A stretch of DNA of 29,419 bases from JAUVIB01 sp964424545 (GCA_964424545.1 CAYRJN010000026.1:1-29419), one strand, 5' to 3'; counted from the stretch's first letter, positions 16,193 through 23,980 are shown. Program-made: numbers and translations. Notes: generated by a model from the letters alone, not told the origin.

Positions 16193-16366
16193 TTATTCTC
16201 CCCAATCTTCCTCTTCCTGAGGCGCTTCTTCAACTTGCGGAGGATCTAAACTGATAACTTCCAACTCAACGCCACAATCGGGGCAAGTGATTAATTCGCC
16301 CTGAACAGTTCCTTCCGGAAGCTCAACGTCAGCGCCGCAAACCGGACATTCTGCTGTTTTGGTCAT
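16193..16366 (-). CDS. Amino-group carrier protein LysW
   Basis: 57-residue acidic protein that carries aminoadipate and its products on its C-terminal glutamate during lysine synthesis. It has a zinc ribbon with CPVCG (Cys7, Cys10) and CPDCG (Cys28, Cys31), a glutamate-rich C-terminal half, and the invariant ending EDWGE; the last Glu is the attachment site. ATG at 16366 follows a strong ribosome site (AGGGAG). It is first in the operon, 42 bases from the promoter, and its end overlaps the ribosome site of homocitrate synthase. Its length falls below common gene-finder cut-offs. The EDWGE ending and the ribbon make the identification secure, and they turn the neighbouring Arg-like genes into Lys genes. 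Confidence 0.96.
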   Translation of the reverse strand: MTKTAECPVCGADVELPEGTVQGELITCPDCGVELEVISLDPPQVEEAPQEEEDWGE

Positions 16367-16407
16367 CTTTATTCTCCCTGTAAATTATTGTATTTGTTAA
16401 AGTCGGG

Positions 16408-16438
16408 CAAAGCTACGAAAAAAAAACAGAATTACAAA
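16408..16438 (-). promoter_or_regulatory. lysW operon promoter
   Basis: On the minus strand TTTG (16438-16435), 19 bases, then TAGCTTTG (16415-16408). This is an exact match to the Bacteroidota housekeeping consensus TTTG-N19/21-TAnnTTTG. It leaves a leader of roughly 35 bases before lysW. No riboswitch or leader peptide fits in so short a leader. Confidence 0.7.
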
Positions 16439-16480
16439 AAAATTATAATAAAAACTCGGCAAATATAGAATAAATAGCGT

Positions 16481-16510
16481 AAAAAAAGCCGCCGATTAAA
16501 AATCAGCGGC
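16481..16510 (-). terminator. Intrinsic terminator of the tRNA gene
   Basis: On the minus strand a 10-bp stem (GCCGCTGATT / AATCGGCGGC, one G-U pair) with a 3-base loop is followed by seven T residues. It lies just 6 bases after the tRNA end and separates it from the lysW promoter. Confidence 0.85.
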
Positions 16511-16516
16511 TTAAAG

Positions 16517-16589
<73 letters not shown>

Positions 16590-16601
16590 AACGAAAGCCG
16601 G

Positions 16602-16630
16602 AATTTACGGTACAAAATAACGCGTGTCAA
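16602..16630 (-). promoter_or_regulatory. tRNA-Ala promoter
   Basis: On the minus strand TTGACA (16630-16625), 17 bases, then TAAATT (16607-16602), ending 12 bases before the tRNA 5' end. The -35 is perfect for sigma-70. It also fits the TTG-N20-TAnnTT pattern of the other promoters here. Confidence 0.75.
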
Positions 16631-16705
16631 ATTTTTTAGTATCCGAATAAACTTTTAGAAAATTAGAAAAATAGCGAAAGCCTCAATAGAATATGACAAC
16701 AATTT

Positions 16706-16737
16706 TTTGCTTTAAGAGTCGCGACTCCGTAGATTTT
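16706..16737 (+). promoter_or_regulatory. Sulfatase gene promoter
   Basis: TTTG (16706-16709), 20 bases, then TAGATTTT (16730-16737), one mismatch to TAnnTTTG. Read as sigma-70 it is TTGCTT-N17-TAGATT. About 40 bases of leader precede the ATG. Confidence 0.5.
16716..16727. promoter_or_regulatory. Palindrome GAGTCGCGACTC, possible operator
   Basis: A perfect 12-bp palindrome lies inside the spacer between the two promoter boxes of the sulfatase gene, where a bound dimeric repressor would block RNA polymerase. The regulator is unknown and no regulator gene is in the window. Confidence 0.4.
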
Positions 16738-16780
16738 TTAAAAACCGGATGTTAACTGTGAAAATATCTTAGGGAGCGTT

Positions 16781-18295
16781 ATGATGTATGCTAAACACCG
16801 GTACATAATTCATTTTTTATTGGCGTTAATGTTTTTATTGTTTTCTTGTAATAAAAGCGAAACAAAAAAACCCAATATTCTTCTGTTGATGTCGGATAAT
16901 CAATCATGGAATCATTTGGGATGTTATGGGGACCCGTTGGTAAAAACACCGACAATCGATCGTATTGCCGCGGGTGGGGTGAAGTTTACCAACGCCTATT
17001 GTGCGGCGCCGTCTTGTTCTCCGGCCAGGGCAGGTATGTTAAGCGGGCAGGATATCTGGAGATTGGAGCAAGGGGCGAATCTTCACGGTATATTGCCTAA
17101 AAAATTTCCGCTATATACCGATATTTTGCAAGAAGCCGGTTATTTTGTCGGAAGTCAGGGCAAGGGATGGGGGCCGGGGAGCGTTAAAGAGAGCGGCCGA
17201 AAATTTAACCCGGCGGGTAAACGCTATAAATCCTTTGAAACGTTTTTGAAAGCAAATGAAAAAAATCAGCCTTGGTGTTTTTGGTTCAGTAGTCATAAAC
17301 CCCATCGTCCTTATGAAGTTGGTTGCGGCGTCGCCGCAGGGTTGGATATCAAAAAGGTTCATGTTCCCGCTTACCTGCCTGATAACGATATTGTGCGCAG
17401 CGATATCTGCGATTATTATCTCGAAGTTCAGCGTTTTGACGATCAGGTTGCCGATATTTTAAAAGTATTAAAAGCCAAAGGTGACTGGGACAATACGCTT
17501 GTTGTAATATGCAGCGATAACGGATGGCAGATGCCGCGCGGCTTGGCTAATTTATATGATTTCGGCGTTAGGGTTCCTTTGATATTTTATTGGAAAAATC
17601 ATTTTCCCGGCGCAAGAACGGTAAGCGATTTTGCTAATTTAAATGATTTGGCTCCGACTTTTTTGCAGATTGCCGGGCTGGATATCCCTCAGGGGATGAC
17701 CGCCAAGAGTCTTGTAAATATTTTAAAATCCGCTGATTCGGGTCGCGTAGAAAAAGAGCGTGACTTTATTGTAACGGGCAGAGAAAGACATGCGCTGTGC
17801 CGCAAGAACGGTCTGGGATATCCGGGAAGGGCCATTCGAACGGATGACTATCTTTACATCCGAAATTACGAACCCGATCGCTGGCCGGCGGGCGATCCGC
17901 CGCTGTTTGGAGATGTGGATGCTCACATGCAGCATTATCCTTCTCCTACCAAGAATTATATCTTGGAGCATAAAAATGAACGGGGAATTGATTTATTGTA
18001 CAAACTGGCCTTTGCCAAGCGGCCTGCGGAAGAGTTATATGATATAAAAAAAGATGTAGATCAAATGGTAAATGTGGCCTACGTTGAAAGATATCAATCG
18101 GTGAAAAAAGAACTATCGCGGAAAATGGAAGCGTATTTAAGACGGACCAAGGACCCGCGCGTTATCGGCGGTAAGATTATTTGGGATACGGTAAAATATT
18201 ACGCACCCAATGATTTTAAACCGCATCCGAGCGAGGAAAATATTAAACGCTTTGGATTGAAAAAAGAGTATAACTATTTTATCCATAAAAAATAA
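16781..18295 (+). CDS. Sulfatase, lipoprotein (type I, formylglycine-dependent)
   Basis: 504 residues, predicted to remove sulfate groups from sulfated compounds, probably polysaccharides, in the periplasm or at the outer membrane. N-terminal signal with lipobox LFSC (Cys23). The maturation motif is C79-S-P-A-R83 in a PSCSPARAGMLSG context; Cys79 must be turned to formylglycine by a maturase not present here. The metal site has D39-N40 (MSDNQSWNHLGCYG) in place of the more common Asp-Asp, and the second metal segment is ICSDNGWQMPRG. Length and the DNQ-type start resemble the sulfoglucosamine sulfohydrolase-like branch, but the substrate cannot be fixed by eye. A double ATG (16781, 16784) follows GGGAG; the second has the better spacing. 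It has its own promoter and ends convergent with the next gene. Confidence 0.9.
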   Translation: MMYAKHRYIIHFLLALMFLLFSCNKSETKKPNILLLMSDNQSWNHLGCYGDPLVKTPTIDRIAAGGVKFTNAYCAAPSCSPARAGMLSGQDIWRLEQGANLHGILPKKFPLYTDILQEAGYFVGSQGKGWGPGSVKESGRKFNPAGKRYKSFETFLKANEKNQPWCFWFSSHKPHRPYEVGCGVAAGLDIKKVHVPAYLPDNDIVRSDICDYYLEVQRFDDQVADILKVLKAKGDWDNTLVVICSDNGWQMPRGLANLYDFGVRVPLIFYWKNHFPGARTVSDFANLNDLAPTFLQIAGLDIPQGMTAKSLVNILKSADSGRVEKERDFIVTGRERHALCRKNGLGYPGRAIRTDDYLYIRNYEPDRWPAGDPPLFGDVDAHMQHYPSPTKNYILEHKNERGIDLLYKLAFAKRPAEELYDIKKDVDQMVNVAYVERYQSVKKELSRKMEAYLRRTKDPRVIGGKIIWDTVKYYAPNDFKPHPSEENIKRFGLKKEYNYFIHKK

Positions 18296-18338
18296 TGACT
18301 CAATTTCGGAGCCAATGATATGTAATTGGCCTATTGGT

Positions 18339-18791
18339 CTAATATTTCCAATAATTACGAATAAAACGGTCTAATTGATTGGCAAATCGCTCTTTATCTT
18401 TATTTGAAAAAGGTTTTTGACCTCCTGTTTTAATACCGCCGGATCGTAGTTCTTCTTTCAAGTTGCGCAGGGTCAGCGCTTCATGAATATTGTCCGCATC
18501 AAATAAACGTCCTCGCGGGGTTAGGACATAGGATTTTTTTTTAATACATGCAGCCGCGAGAGGAAGATCGGAACTTACGATCAGATCATTAGCAGATGCC
18601 CGCTCTATAATGAATTCATCGGCGATATCAAATCCGCCGGCAACTTGCTTTGTATCAAGAAATTCGGAGCGGGGAATATGGTGTCTTTGATTGGAAACAA
18701 AAGTTACGTTTATCTTTAAACGAACGGCCATTTTAATTAATATGTCTCTAACTGCCCGAGGACAGGCGTCGGCGTCAACCCAAACTTGCAT
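18339..18791 (-). CDS. YaiI/YqxD family protein (UPF0178, DUF188)
   Basis: 150 residues, the usual length for this widespread family, which has a PIN-like fold and no settled function. The signature WVDADACPRAVRDIL at the N-terminus, VSNQRHH in the middle, and ASANDLIVSSDLPLAA followed by TPRGRLFDADNI are all present, with the conserved acidic residues (D5, D7) in place. The C-terminal GGQKPFSNKDKERFANQLDRFI also matches the family. Start at 18791 with GGAG upstream. It is a single gene, convergent with the sulfatase, with 43 bases between the two stops, and not evidently linked to its neighbours. Confidence 0.93.
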   Translation of the reverse strand: MQVWVDADACPRAVRDILIKMAVRLKINVTFVSNQRHHIPRSEFLDTKQVAGGFDIADEFIIERASANDLIVSSDLPLAAACIKKKSYVLTPRGRLFDADNIHEALTLRNLKEELRSGGIKTGGQKPFSNKDKERFANQLDRFIRNYWKY

Positions 18792-19038
18792 CTTCCGCTC
18801 CGTATCATTTTGTAAAGATAAAAAATAGTAAATTTAACCTTTCTATACAATCCTGATTTTGGAAACGGAGGCGGTTTTTGCTTATTTTTTGCATATTTGA
18901 TACTTTTCTGCTTATATTTTATTATCCTGTAAAGAAATAAGCCGAGATGTTATTTCCACGGCACATAATAAAAGTGGAGTCTTCTATAGAGAATTGGGTT
19001 AAGATCCCTTTGCGCTGAGGAAAAGCCGATACGAATTT

Positions 19039-19135
19039 ATTAAACACGGCATGACAAGTGGGTGTTATTACGGAATGACAGGTTTGAAGGAATAAACGCT
19101 AACGTTTGTCATTCTTTCGAAAGAATAAATCTATA
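19039..19135. repeat. Decayed copies of the 78-bp repeat family
   Basis: Two right ends (CACGGCATGAC to 19055 and CGGAATGAC to 19079) are followed by a left arm (GTCATTCTTTCGAAAGAAT from 19108) with no matching right arm. It is the only cluster of this family outside the first 10.4 kb. The rest of the 448-bp gap from 18792 to 19239 shows no gene. Confidence 0.6.
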
Positions 19136-19176
19136 ATTGAGAGCATGCAAAAAATATTGAAAATGTTTGAAATATG

Positions 19177-19205
19177 TTGTTTTTGAAATTCCGATATAAT
19201 AAAAT
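19177..19205 (+). promoter_or_regulatory. Possible promoter of the small hypothetical gene
   Basis: TTG (19177-19179), 20 bases, TAAAAT (19200-19205), that is TTGTTT-N17-TAAAAT. Spacing is ideal but the region is AT-rich, so chance matches are likely. Confidence 0.4.
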
Positions 19206-19239
19206 ATCGATACCTATATTTTAAGAAAGGGCTGATATC

Positions 19240-19584
19240 ATGGATTTGCGTGATTTAATGTTGATGATTAAAGAAAAGAAGGGTATGAATGCCAATATGA
19301 CCTTAGAGTTTGACTGCGAGTTGGAAACGGACGATCCGACGCCCTTAATAAAGGTAATTAATTATATCATTAATTATTTAACGCCGTTAACTGACCGAGC
19401 TATAGAAATATCTCTTAATGCACACCGTAACGGTTCTATGTTAAGTTTTGCCGCTTTCACGGAAGCGACGGAACTGCCTGTTATATCGGATCAACTTGAG
19501 GGCGCTTTAAAAGATTATAACGCCGTTCTCGATGTGACCCACAAAGAGGGGCAATATTTACAAATTGTAATCACCTTTAATTGA
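19240..19584 (+). CDS. Hypothetical protein, 114 residues, possible degenerate GHKL-like fold
   Basis: I do not recognise this gene. It is probably real: ATG follows AAGAAAGGG with good spacing, codon use resembles its neighbours, and a promoter-like element lies just upstream. The protein is soluble, with no signal or membrane segment. The alternation of an N-terminal helix (PLIKVINYIINYLTP), a strand (IEISLNAHRNG), a strand (SMLSFAAFTEA), a helix (DQLEGALKDY) and two final strands (NAVLDVTHKEGQ, YLQIVITFN) recalls the end of a histidine-kinase ATPase domain, but the ATP-binding G boxes are absent. A role as a regulator-like or scaffold protein would be a guess. It stands alone, ahead of a possible terminator. 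Confidence 0.75.
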   Translation: MDLRDLMLMIKEKKGMNANMTLEFDCELETDDPTPLIKVINYIINYLTPLTDRAIEISLNAHRNGSMLSFAAFTEATELPVISDQLEGALKDYNAVLDVTHKEGQYLQIVITFN

Positions 19585-19714
19585 TAATTAACAACAATAG
19601 AGCGGTTCAAATTCTGTTGTTTAATATTTGCTTTTGCTCCATTTCGACAATAATATAACCAGCTCATTCGTATTATATCTGATTATGCATTATCATCCGG
19701 ATTCATTTAGGGGC

Positions 19715-19740
19715 TGCCGTAATTCGGCGCGGCATTTTTT
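19715..19740 (+). terminator. Possible terminator after the small hypothetical gene
   Basis: TGCCG, a 10-base loop and CGGCA are followed by six T residues. The stem is short but GC-rich; a competing pairing (GCCG/CGGC around TAATT) exists. It lies 130 bases after the stop codon. Confidence 0.4.
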
Positions 19741-19893
19741 GCCAATGCAACTGTGCACGGGGGCGCTAAAAGCGATCTCCATATCTTCAGGAAAGGAAAT
19801 AAACGAAATGGGAACGTGATTATTTTTATCAAACTTAGTGAAATATCCCCTATTTTTTAACTTTCCGTTCCCCTCTTATTTATTTCTTCCTGC

Positions 19894-19925
19894 CTTGCTT
19901 TTAAATAATATTCAAGGTAAATTTG
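19894..19925 (+). promoter_or_regulatory. Promoter of the PLP enzyme gene
   Basis: CTTG (19894-19897), 20 bases, then TAAATTTG (19918-19925), an exact TAnnTTTG. It can also be read as TTGCTT-N17-TAAATT. The leader is then about 27 bases. Confidence 0.6.
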
Positions 19926-19958
19926 TGAACGGATTAATTTTATAAATCGGAGAGCGTC

Positions 19959-21152
19959 ATGAGCGGATATAATATGAAAAAAGCTAAATTTGCCACCCTG
20001 TGCGTACACGGTTCGGGCGGCGTTGATCAGCAAACCGGCGCGCTGGGCATTCCCATTTATCAGAGTTCAACTTTTGCTTTTAAAAGCGCGGAAGACGGCG
20101 CCGCTCTTTTTCTCGGGGAAAAAGAAGGTTATGTATATACGCGTCTCGGCAATCCGACACAAACCGCATTTGAACGGGAAATGGCCTTTCTTGAAGGGGG
20201 AGAGGCGGCTTTGGCCTTCGGATCGGGAATGGCGGCTATTTCCAGCGTCGTATTCTCCTTATGTGCTTCCGGCGATAATTTTATTTCATCGGATACGCTT
20301 TACGGCGGAACGCATAATTTATTTGCCGACCGCTTACCGAAATATAAAATCGAAGCACGCGAAGTGGACGCCTTGGACCTTGCAAATATCGAAAACGCTA
20401 TCAACGATAAAACGCGCTTAATATATATTGAGACACCCGCTAATCCTACGTTATCCATAATAGATATTGAGGCCTGCTCCAAAATTGCGAAGAAACATAA
20501 GATCCCATTAGTTGTTGATAATACCTTTTCCACGCCCTATTTTCAACGGCCGTTGGAACTGGGCGCTGATATCATCGTACATTCTGCAACGAAGTATATC
20601 GGCGGACACGGCGATACGGTTGCCGGAATCGTTATCGGTAAAAAAGAATATATTGACGAGTTGAGAGCGGAATACTTACGTGATTTCGGAGGAATTATCA
20701 GCCCCTTAAACGCTTGGCTGCTGGTGCGCGGATTGAAGACACTGGCCGTGCGTATGGAACGTCATCAGGAAAATGCCATGCAGGTTGCCAAGTATCTCAG
20801 TTTTCATCCCAAAGTGGAAAAAGTGCATTATCCCGGTTTATCAATGCATCCCAATCATGAACTGGCAAAGAAACAGATGAGCGGCTTCGGCGGTATGATC
20901 AGTTTTGAGGTTAAGGGCGGGCGCAAGGCGGGACAAAATTTGATGAATAGAGTAAAATTATTTACGTTGGCTGTCAGTCTCGGCGATGTGGATTCTTTAA
21001 TAGAACATCCGGCATCTATGACGCATTCAACTTATTCGACTGAAGATTTGCAAAAAGTAGGCATCCTTGAAAATCTTGTGCGGATATCGGTCGGCATAGA
21101 AGACCCGTCCGATCTCATTGAAGATCTGTCTCAGGCGTTGAAAAGCATATAA
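19959..21152 (+). CDS. PLP-dependent sulfur amino-acid enzyme (methionine gamma-lyase / cystathionine gamma-synthase family)
   Basis: 397 residues, fold type I PLP enzyme of the Cys/Met metabolism family. PLP-binding Lys is K212 in HSATKYIGGHGD; Y60 and R62 in VYTRLGNPT bind the phosphate of the neighbouring subunit's cofactor; Y115 lies in DTLYGGTH. The start MSGYNMKK... has a good ribosome site (GGAGAG). The overall wording (SSTFAFKSAEDGAALF, GYVYTRLGNPTQ) looks most like methionine gamma-lyases, but the cysteine that marks classical methionine gamma-lyase after Tyr-Gly (Cys116 in Pseudomonas putida) is Gly117 here. It may therefore be a cystathionine gamma-synthase or -lyase, or an O-acetylhomoserine sulfhydrylase. 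It is transcribed from its own promoter; no other sulfur gene is adjacent to settle the question. Confidence 0.85.
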   Translation: MSGYNMKKAKFATLCVHGSGGVDQQTGALGIPIYQSSTFAFKSAEDGAALFLGEKEGYVYTRLGNPTQTAFEREMAFLEGGEAALAFGSGMAAISSVVFSLCASGDNFISSDTLYGGTHNLFADRLPKYKIEAREVDALDLANIENAINDKTRLIYIETPANPTLSIIDIEACSKIAKKHKIPLVVDNTFSTPYFQRPLELGADIIVHSATKYIGGHGDTVAGIVIGKKEYIDELRAEYLRDFGGIISPLNAWLLVRGLKTLAVRMERHQENAMQVAKYLSFHPKVEKVHYPGLSMHPNHELAKKQMSGFGGMISFEVKGGRKAGQNLMNRVKLFTLAVSLGDVDSLIEHPASMTHSTYSTEDLQKVGILENLVRISVGIEDPSDLIEDLSQALKSI

Positions 21153-21362
21153 CAGCGATTGTCACTAGGTTATTGTTTCCGTTGGCGCTTTAGGCTCCGG
21201 ATGCTAAGGATTGAACCTTTGGCAGTCGTCTCGAATCTCTTGTTTATTGGCGTGTTTTATATGCTGGGTTTATCCGAAACGGGAAAATTTAATCGTTCAT
21301 TAGGCAATGTAGTTATAGGCGTGAAAATTAGAAAGAAATTGAAAAAATAAAATGGAGATATT

Positions 21363-22304
21363 TTGAGAACATTAGTTACGGGCGGAGCAGGCTTTATCGG
21401 GTCTCATCTTTGTGAACGATTATTAAACGAAGGCCATGAAGTTATCTGTCTTGATAATTATTTTACGGGTAAAAAAGATAATATCCGTCATTTGATGCGC
21501 GATACCAATTTCGAATTTATCCGTCATGACGTAACCCAGCCTATTTTATTGGAAGTGGATCGGATTTATCATTTTGCCTGTCCGGCTTCGCCCGTTCATT
21601 ATCAATATAACCCTGTTAAGACCATTAAAACCAATGTTATGGGCACCTTGAATATGCTTGGGTTGGCCAAACGCATCAAAGCGCGTATTCTTTTGGCAAG
21701 CACTTCGGAAGTTTACGGTGATCCGAGCGTACATCCGCAACCGGAAAGTTATTGGGGAAACGTAAATCCCATCGGTATACGCAGCTGTTATGACGAGGGT
21801 AAAAGGGTAGCCGAAACGCTGATGATGGATTATCACCGACAAAACAGCGTGGATATAAAAATCATTCGTATTTTCAATACGTATGGTCCGCGAATGGCGC
21901 CTAACGATGGGCGAGTTGTTTCCAATTTTATTGTTCAGGCCTTAAAAAATCGGGATATAACGGTTTACGGAAAAGGCGACCAAACGAGATCCTTTCAATA
22001 TTATGAGGATCTGCTCAACGGCGTTTTGGCGATGATGGAACGTGACGACTTTATCGGTCCGGTAAATCTCGGCAATCCCAATGAATTTACCATTTTGGAT
22101 TTAGCCGAAAAAGTAATTGAAATGACAAACTCAAAATCCAAGGTGATTTTTAAGGAGCTCCCGCAGGACGACCCCAAACAGCGGCAGCCGGATATCTCAT
22201 TGGCAAAAAAAATGCTGCGTTGGCAGCCGAAGATTTCTCTTGAAGATGGTTTGGCTCCTACGATTAAGTTTTTTTCGGATTTGATAAAAAGAGGAGAAGC
22301 GTAA
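21363..22304 (+). CDS. UDP-glucuronate decarboxylase (UDP-xylose synthase)
   Basis: 313 residues, extended short-chain dehydrogenase. It binds NAD through TGGAGFIGSH (6-15), has the STSEVYG strand (113-119) and the catalytic Y143-x3-K147 in SCYDEGKRVAE, followed by RIFNTYGPRM, a set of sequences characteristic of UXS enzymes. It should oxidise and decarboxylate UDP-glucuronate to UDP-xylose in the cytoplasm, for cell-surface polysaccharide. The start is TTG at 21363 with GGAG 8 bases upstream; the sequence begins directly with the first beta strand (MRTLVTGG), so no upstream start is needed. It is followed with no gap (TAA then ATG) by the oxidoreductase, so the two are one operon. dTDP-glucose 4,6-dehydratase is less likely because the SCYDEGKR motif is UXS-like. 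Confidence 0.92.
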   Translation: MRTLVTGGAGFIGSHLCERLLNEGHEVICLDNYFTGKKDNIRHLMRDTNFEFIRHDVTQPILLEVDRIYHFACPASPVHYQYNPVKTIKTNVMGTLNMLGLAKRIKARILLASTSEVYGDPSVHPQPESYWGNVNPIGIRSCYDEGKRVAETLMMDYHRQNSVDIKIIRIFNTYGPRMAPNDGRVVSNFIVQALKNRDITVYGKGDQTRSFQYYEDLLNGVLAMMERDDFIGPVNLGNPNEFTILDLAEKVIEMTNSKSKVIFKELPQDDPKQRQPDISLAKKMLRWQPKISLEDGLAPTIKFFSDLIKRGEA

Positions 22305-23546
22305 ATGGCAAAAAAAAGACTGGGGATAGGTATGGTGGGCGGTGGATTTATTGCTCATTTTCACATTCAATCCTGGGTTGGCGTGCGTAATGCCGATATT
22401 ATGGGCGTGGTTAGTCGCACTAAAAAAAGCGCGCAGGAAACGGCGGATTTAGCGCGAAAATTAGACGTTGGCAAGCCAAAAGTTTTTAATTCCGTTGCGG
22501 AAATGACCGCCGATCCGGATATTGACGCAATTTGGATCACTTCGCCTAATTTTACGCGGCTCGAAGTGATGGAAGAGATTGCGGATGTCGTTATTTCGGG
22601 AAAAGGTAAATTAATAGGCGTAGCTTGTGAAAAACCTTTGGGGAGAAATGTTGCCGAAGCTGCTAAAATGGTTGAATGGGTTAAAAAAGCCGCTTTACTT
22701 GACGGCTATTTGGAAAATCAGGTTTTTGCGCCGAGTATTGTAAAAGGCCGCGATATCATTTGGGGCAGAGGCGCCGCCACAACGGGTAGGCCTTATTTGG
22801 CCAGGACATCGGAAGAACATTCGGGGCCGCACAATTATTGGTTTTGGGAAGGCGCGCTACAAGGCGGCGGCGTACTAAACGATATGATGTGTCACTCGGT
22901 TGAATCCGCGCGGTTTTTACTAACTGAGCCGAGCGCGGAGCGCTCTTCCTTAACGCCGATAAAAATTACAGCGCACACTAACATACTAAAATGGCAGCTT
23001 GCCGAATACCGAAAACAGTTGGATAGTAGGTTCGGCGGTAAACTTGACTATAAAAATCGTCCTTCCGAAGATTACGCTCGCGCTGTTATAGAATATCGGG
23101 ATCGTAACGGAAAAACGATAATTGCGGAAACAACGACTTCTTGGTCTTTCATCGGCGCGGGACTGCGTTTAGGGATGGAATTGTTGGGGCCGGAGTATTC
23201 TCTTTCTATTGATACGCTTAACAGCGATTTAAAGTTGTTTTTTAGTCGAAAAGTTCAAGGGAAAGCGGGCGAAGACCTTGTTGAAAAACAAAATGCGGAG
23301 GTCGGTTTAATGCCGGTAGTGGTAGATGAAGAAAAAGTTTACGGCTACGAAGCCGAAAATCGTCATATGATTAAAGCCTTTTTGAATAATGAACGGCCTC
23401 GGGAGAATTTTGAAGACGGTTTAAACGTAACCGAATTGTTAATGACGGCCTATATGAGCGCCGAACAGGAAAAAACGATAACTTTTCCTCCGGCAAACCT
23501 TCATAGTTTTATTCCCGCCGTTGCCAAAGGTGAATGGAAACCGTAA
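22305..23546 (+). CDS. Gfo/Idh/MocA family oxidoreductase
   Basis: 413 residues, NAD(P)-dependent sugar or cyclitol dehydrogenase of unknown substrate. The Rossmann fold starts at IGMVGGGFIAHFH (8-20); the catalytic EKP triad is E109-K110-P111 in VACEKPLGRNVAEA; the C-terminal part holds the conserved GGVLNDMMCHSVESARFL segment, whose Asp and His commonly act in catalysis. It begins immediately after the UDP-xylose synthase stop, with GAGG in the end of that gene as ribosome site, so the two are co-translated. A role in nucleotide-sugar or surface-sugar metabolism is likely from this coupling, but the reaction is inference. It is followed by a strong terminator-like hairpin. Confidence 0.9.
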   Translation: MAKKRLGIGMVGGGFIAHFHIQSWVGVRNADIMGVVSRTKKSAQETADLARKLDVGKPKVFNSVAEMTADPDIDAIWITSPNFTRLEVMEEIADVVISGKGKLIGVACEKPLGRNVAEAAKMVEWVKKAALLDGYLENQVFAPSIVKGRDIIWGRGAATTGRPYLARTSEEHSGPHNYWFWEGALQGGGVLNDMMCHSVESARFLLTEPSAERSSLTPIKITAHTNILKWQLAEYRKQLDSRFGGKLDYKNRPSEDYARAVIEYRDRNGKTIIAETTTSWSFIGAGLRLGMELLGPEYSLSIDTLNSDLKLFFSRKVQGKAGEDLVEKQNAEVGLMPVVVDEEKVYGYEAENRHMIKAFLNNERPRENFEDGLNVTELLMTAYMSAEQEKTITFPPANLHSFIPAVAKGEWKP

Positions 23547-23597
23547 AGGCGACGGTATTGCTTTGATCGGATTAAATTCGCGTTTATCATATTTAAG

Positions 23598-23642
23598 AAA
23601 AAATCAACCTTATTATCATTATGAATAGGAATTGATTTTTTT
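23598..23642. terminator. Terminator after the sugar operon
   Basis: AAAAAATCAA and TTGATTTTTT enclose an AT-rich loop that can itself pair (CCTTATT/AATAGG with a bulge). The A run and T run on the two sides make it work in both directions. It begins 52 bases after the stop codon. Confidence 0.65.
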
Positions 23643-23980
23643 AATCGAATAAATAAAATCGAACAATCCATATTTTTTTATTAAAAATCTTATAATTAAG
23701 CTCTTATCAGCGTATTTATTCAAAATATTATTAATTTGTAAATTATTATTATGAAATGTCGTAAAATATTATTTGGGAATTCTCAATATTAATAAGCGTA
23801 TATCTTATTAAAAAACAATAAAATATATAGAATATCGATAAAGAAGTGTTATTAGTCGTGAACGGTCTGTATTTATATAACTTTTTTATAAATAGTATGT
23901 TAATGTTGTTTGTAAAATCGGCACGTAAATTGCATATCTGCCAACTTTATATTAAATGATGATAAATCCGGGATAATTTT
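23643..23980. other. AT-rich leader region of the antiporter operon
   Basis: Very AT-rich, with no gene. It must hold the antiporter operon promoter; the best candidate is TTG (23906-23908) with TAAATTG at 23926-23932, but the 17-base gap is short compared with the other promoters here. Only a weak ribosome site (GGGATAA) precedes mrpE. Confidence 0.4.

Larger units (their letters stand above)
19585..19958. other. 374-bp gap before the PLP enzyme gene
   Basis: It holds a weak hairpin (AACAACA/TGTTGTT, 19590-19621), a terminator-like element at 19715, an unexplained GC-richer patch (19710-19780) with several short self-complementary stretches, an inverted GGGAACG/CGTTCCC pair (19810-19872), and a promoter near 19894. 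A 63-codon frame at 19628 has no ribosome site or recognisable product and I do not call it. Confidence 0.5.

Noticed and set aside
16366..16407. Lysine riboswitch in the lysW leader
   Set aside because: The leader from the predicted promoter is only about 35 bases, far too short for the lysine riboswitch.
19628..19819. 63-codon frame in the gap before the PLP enzyme
   Set aside because: No ribosome site, unusual composition (Cys and His rich without pattern), and it spans a terminator-like element.
19585..19958. SAM-type riboswitch ahead of the sulfur amino-acid gene
   Set aside because: I could not find the conserved SAM-I core pieces (such as the GAUGA and GGCAACC segments), and the best promoter lies only about 30 bases before the gene.
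21159..21350. 63-codon frame between the PLP enzyme and the UDP-xylose synthase
   Set aside because: TTG start without a ribosome site, no recognisable family, and an arginine-rich beginning; the sequence could be a gene remnant but I cannot support it.
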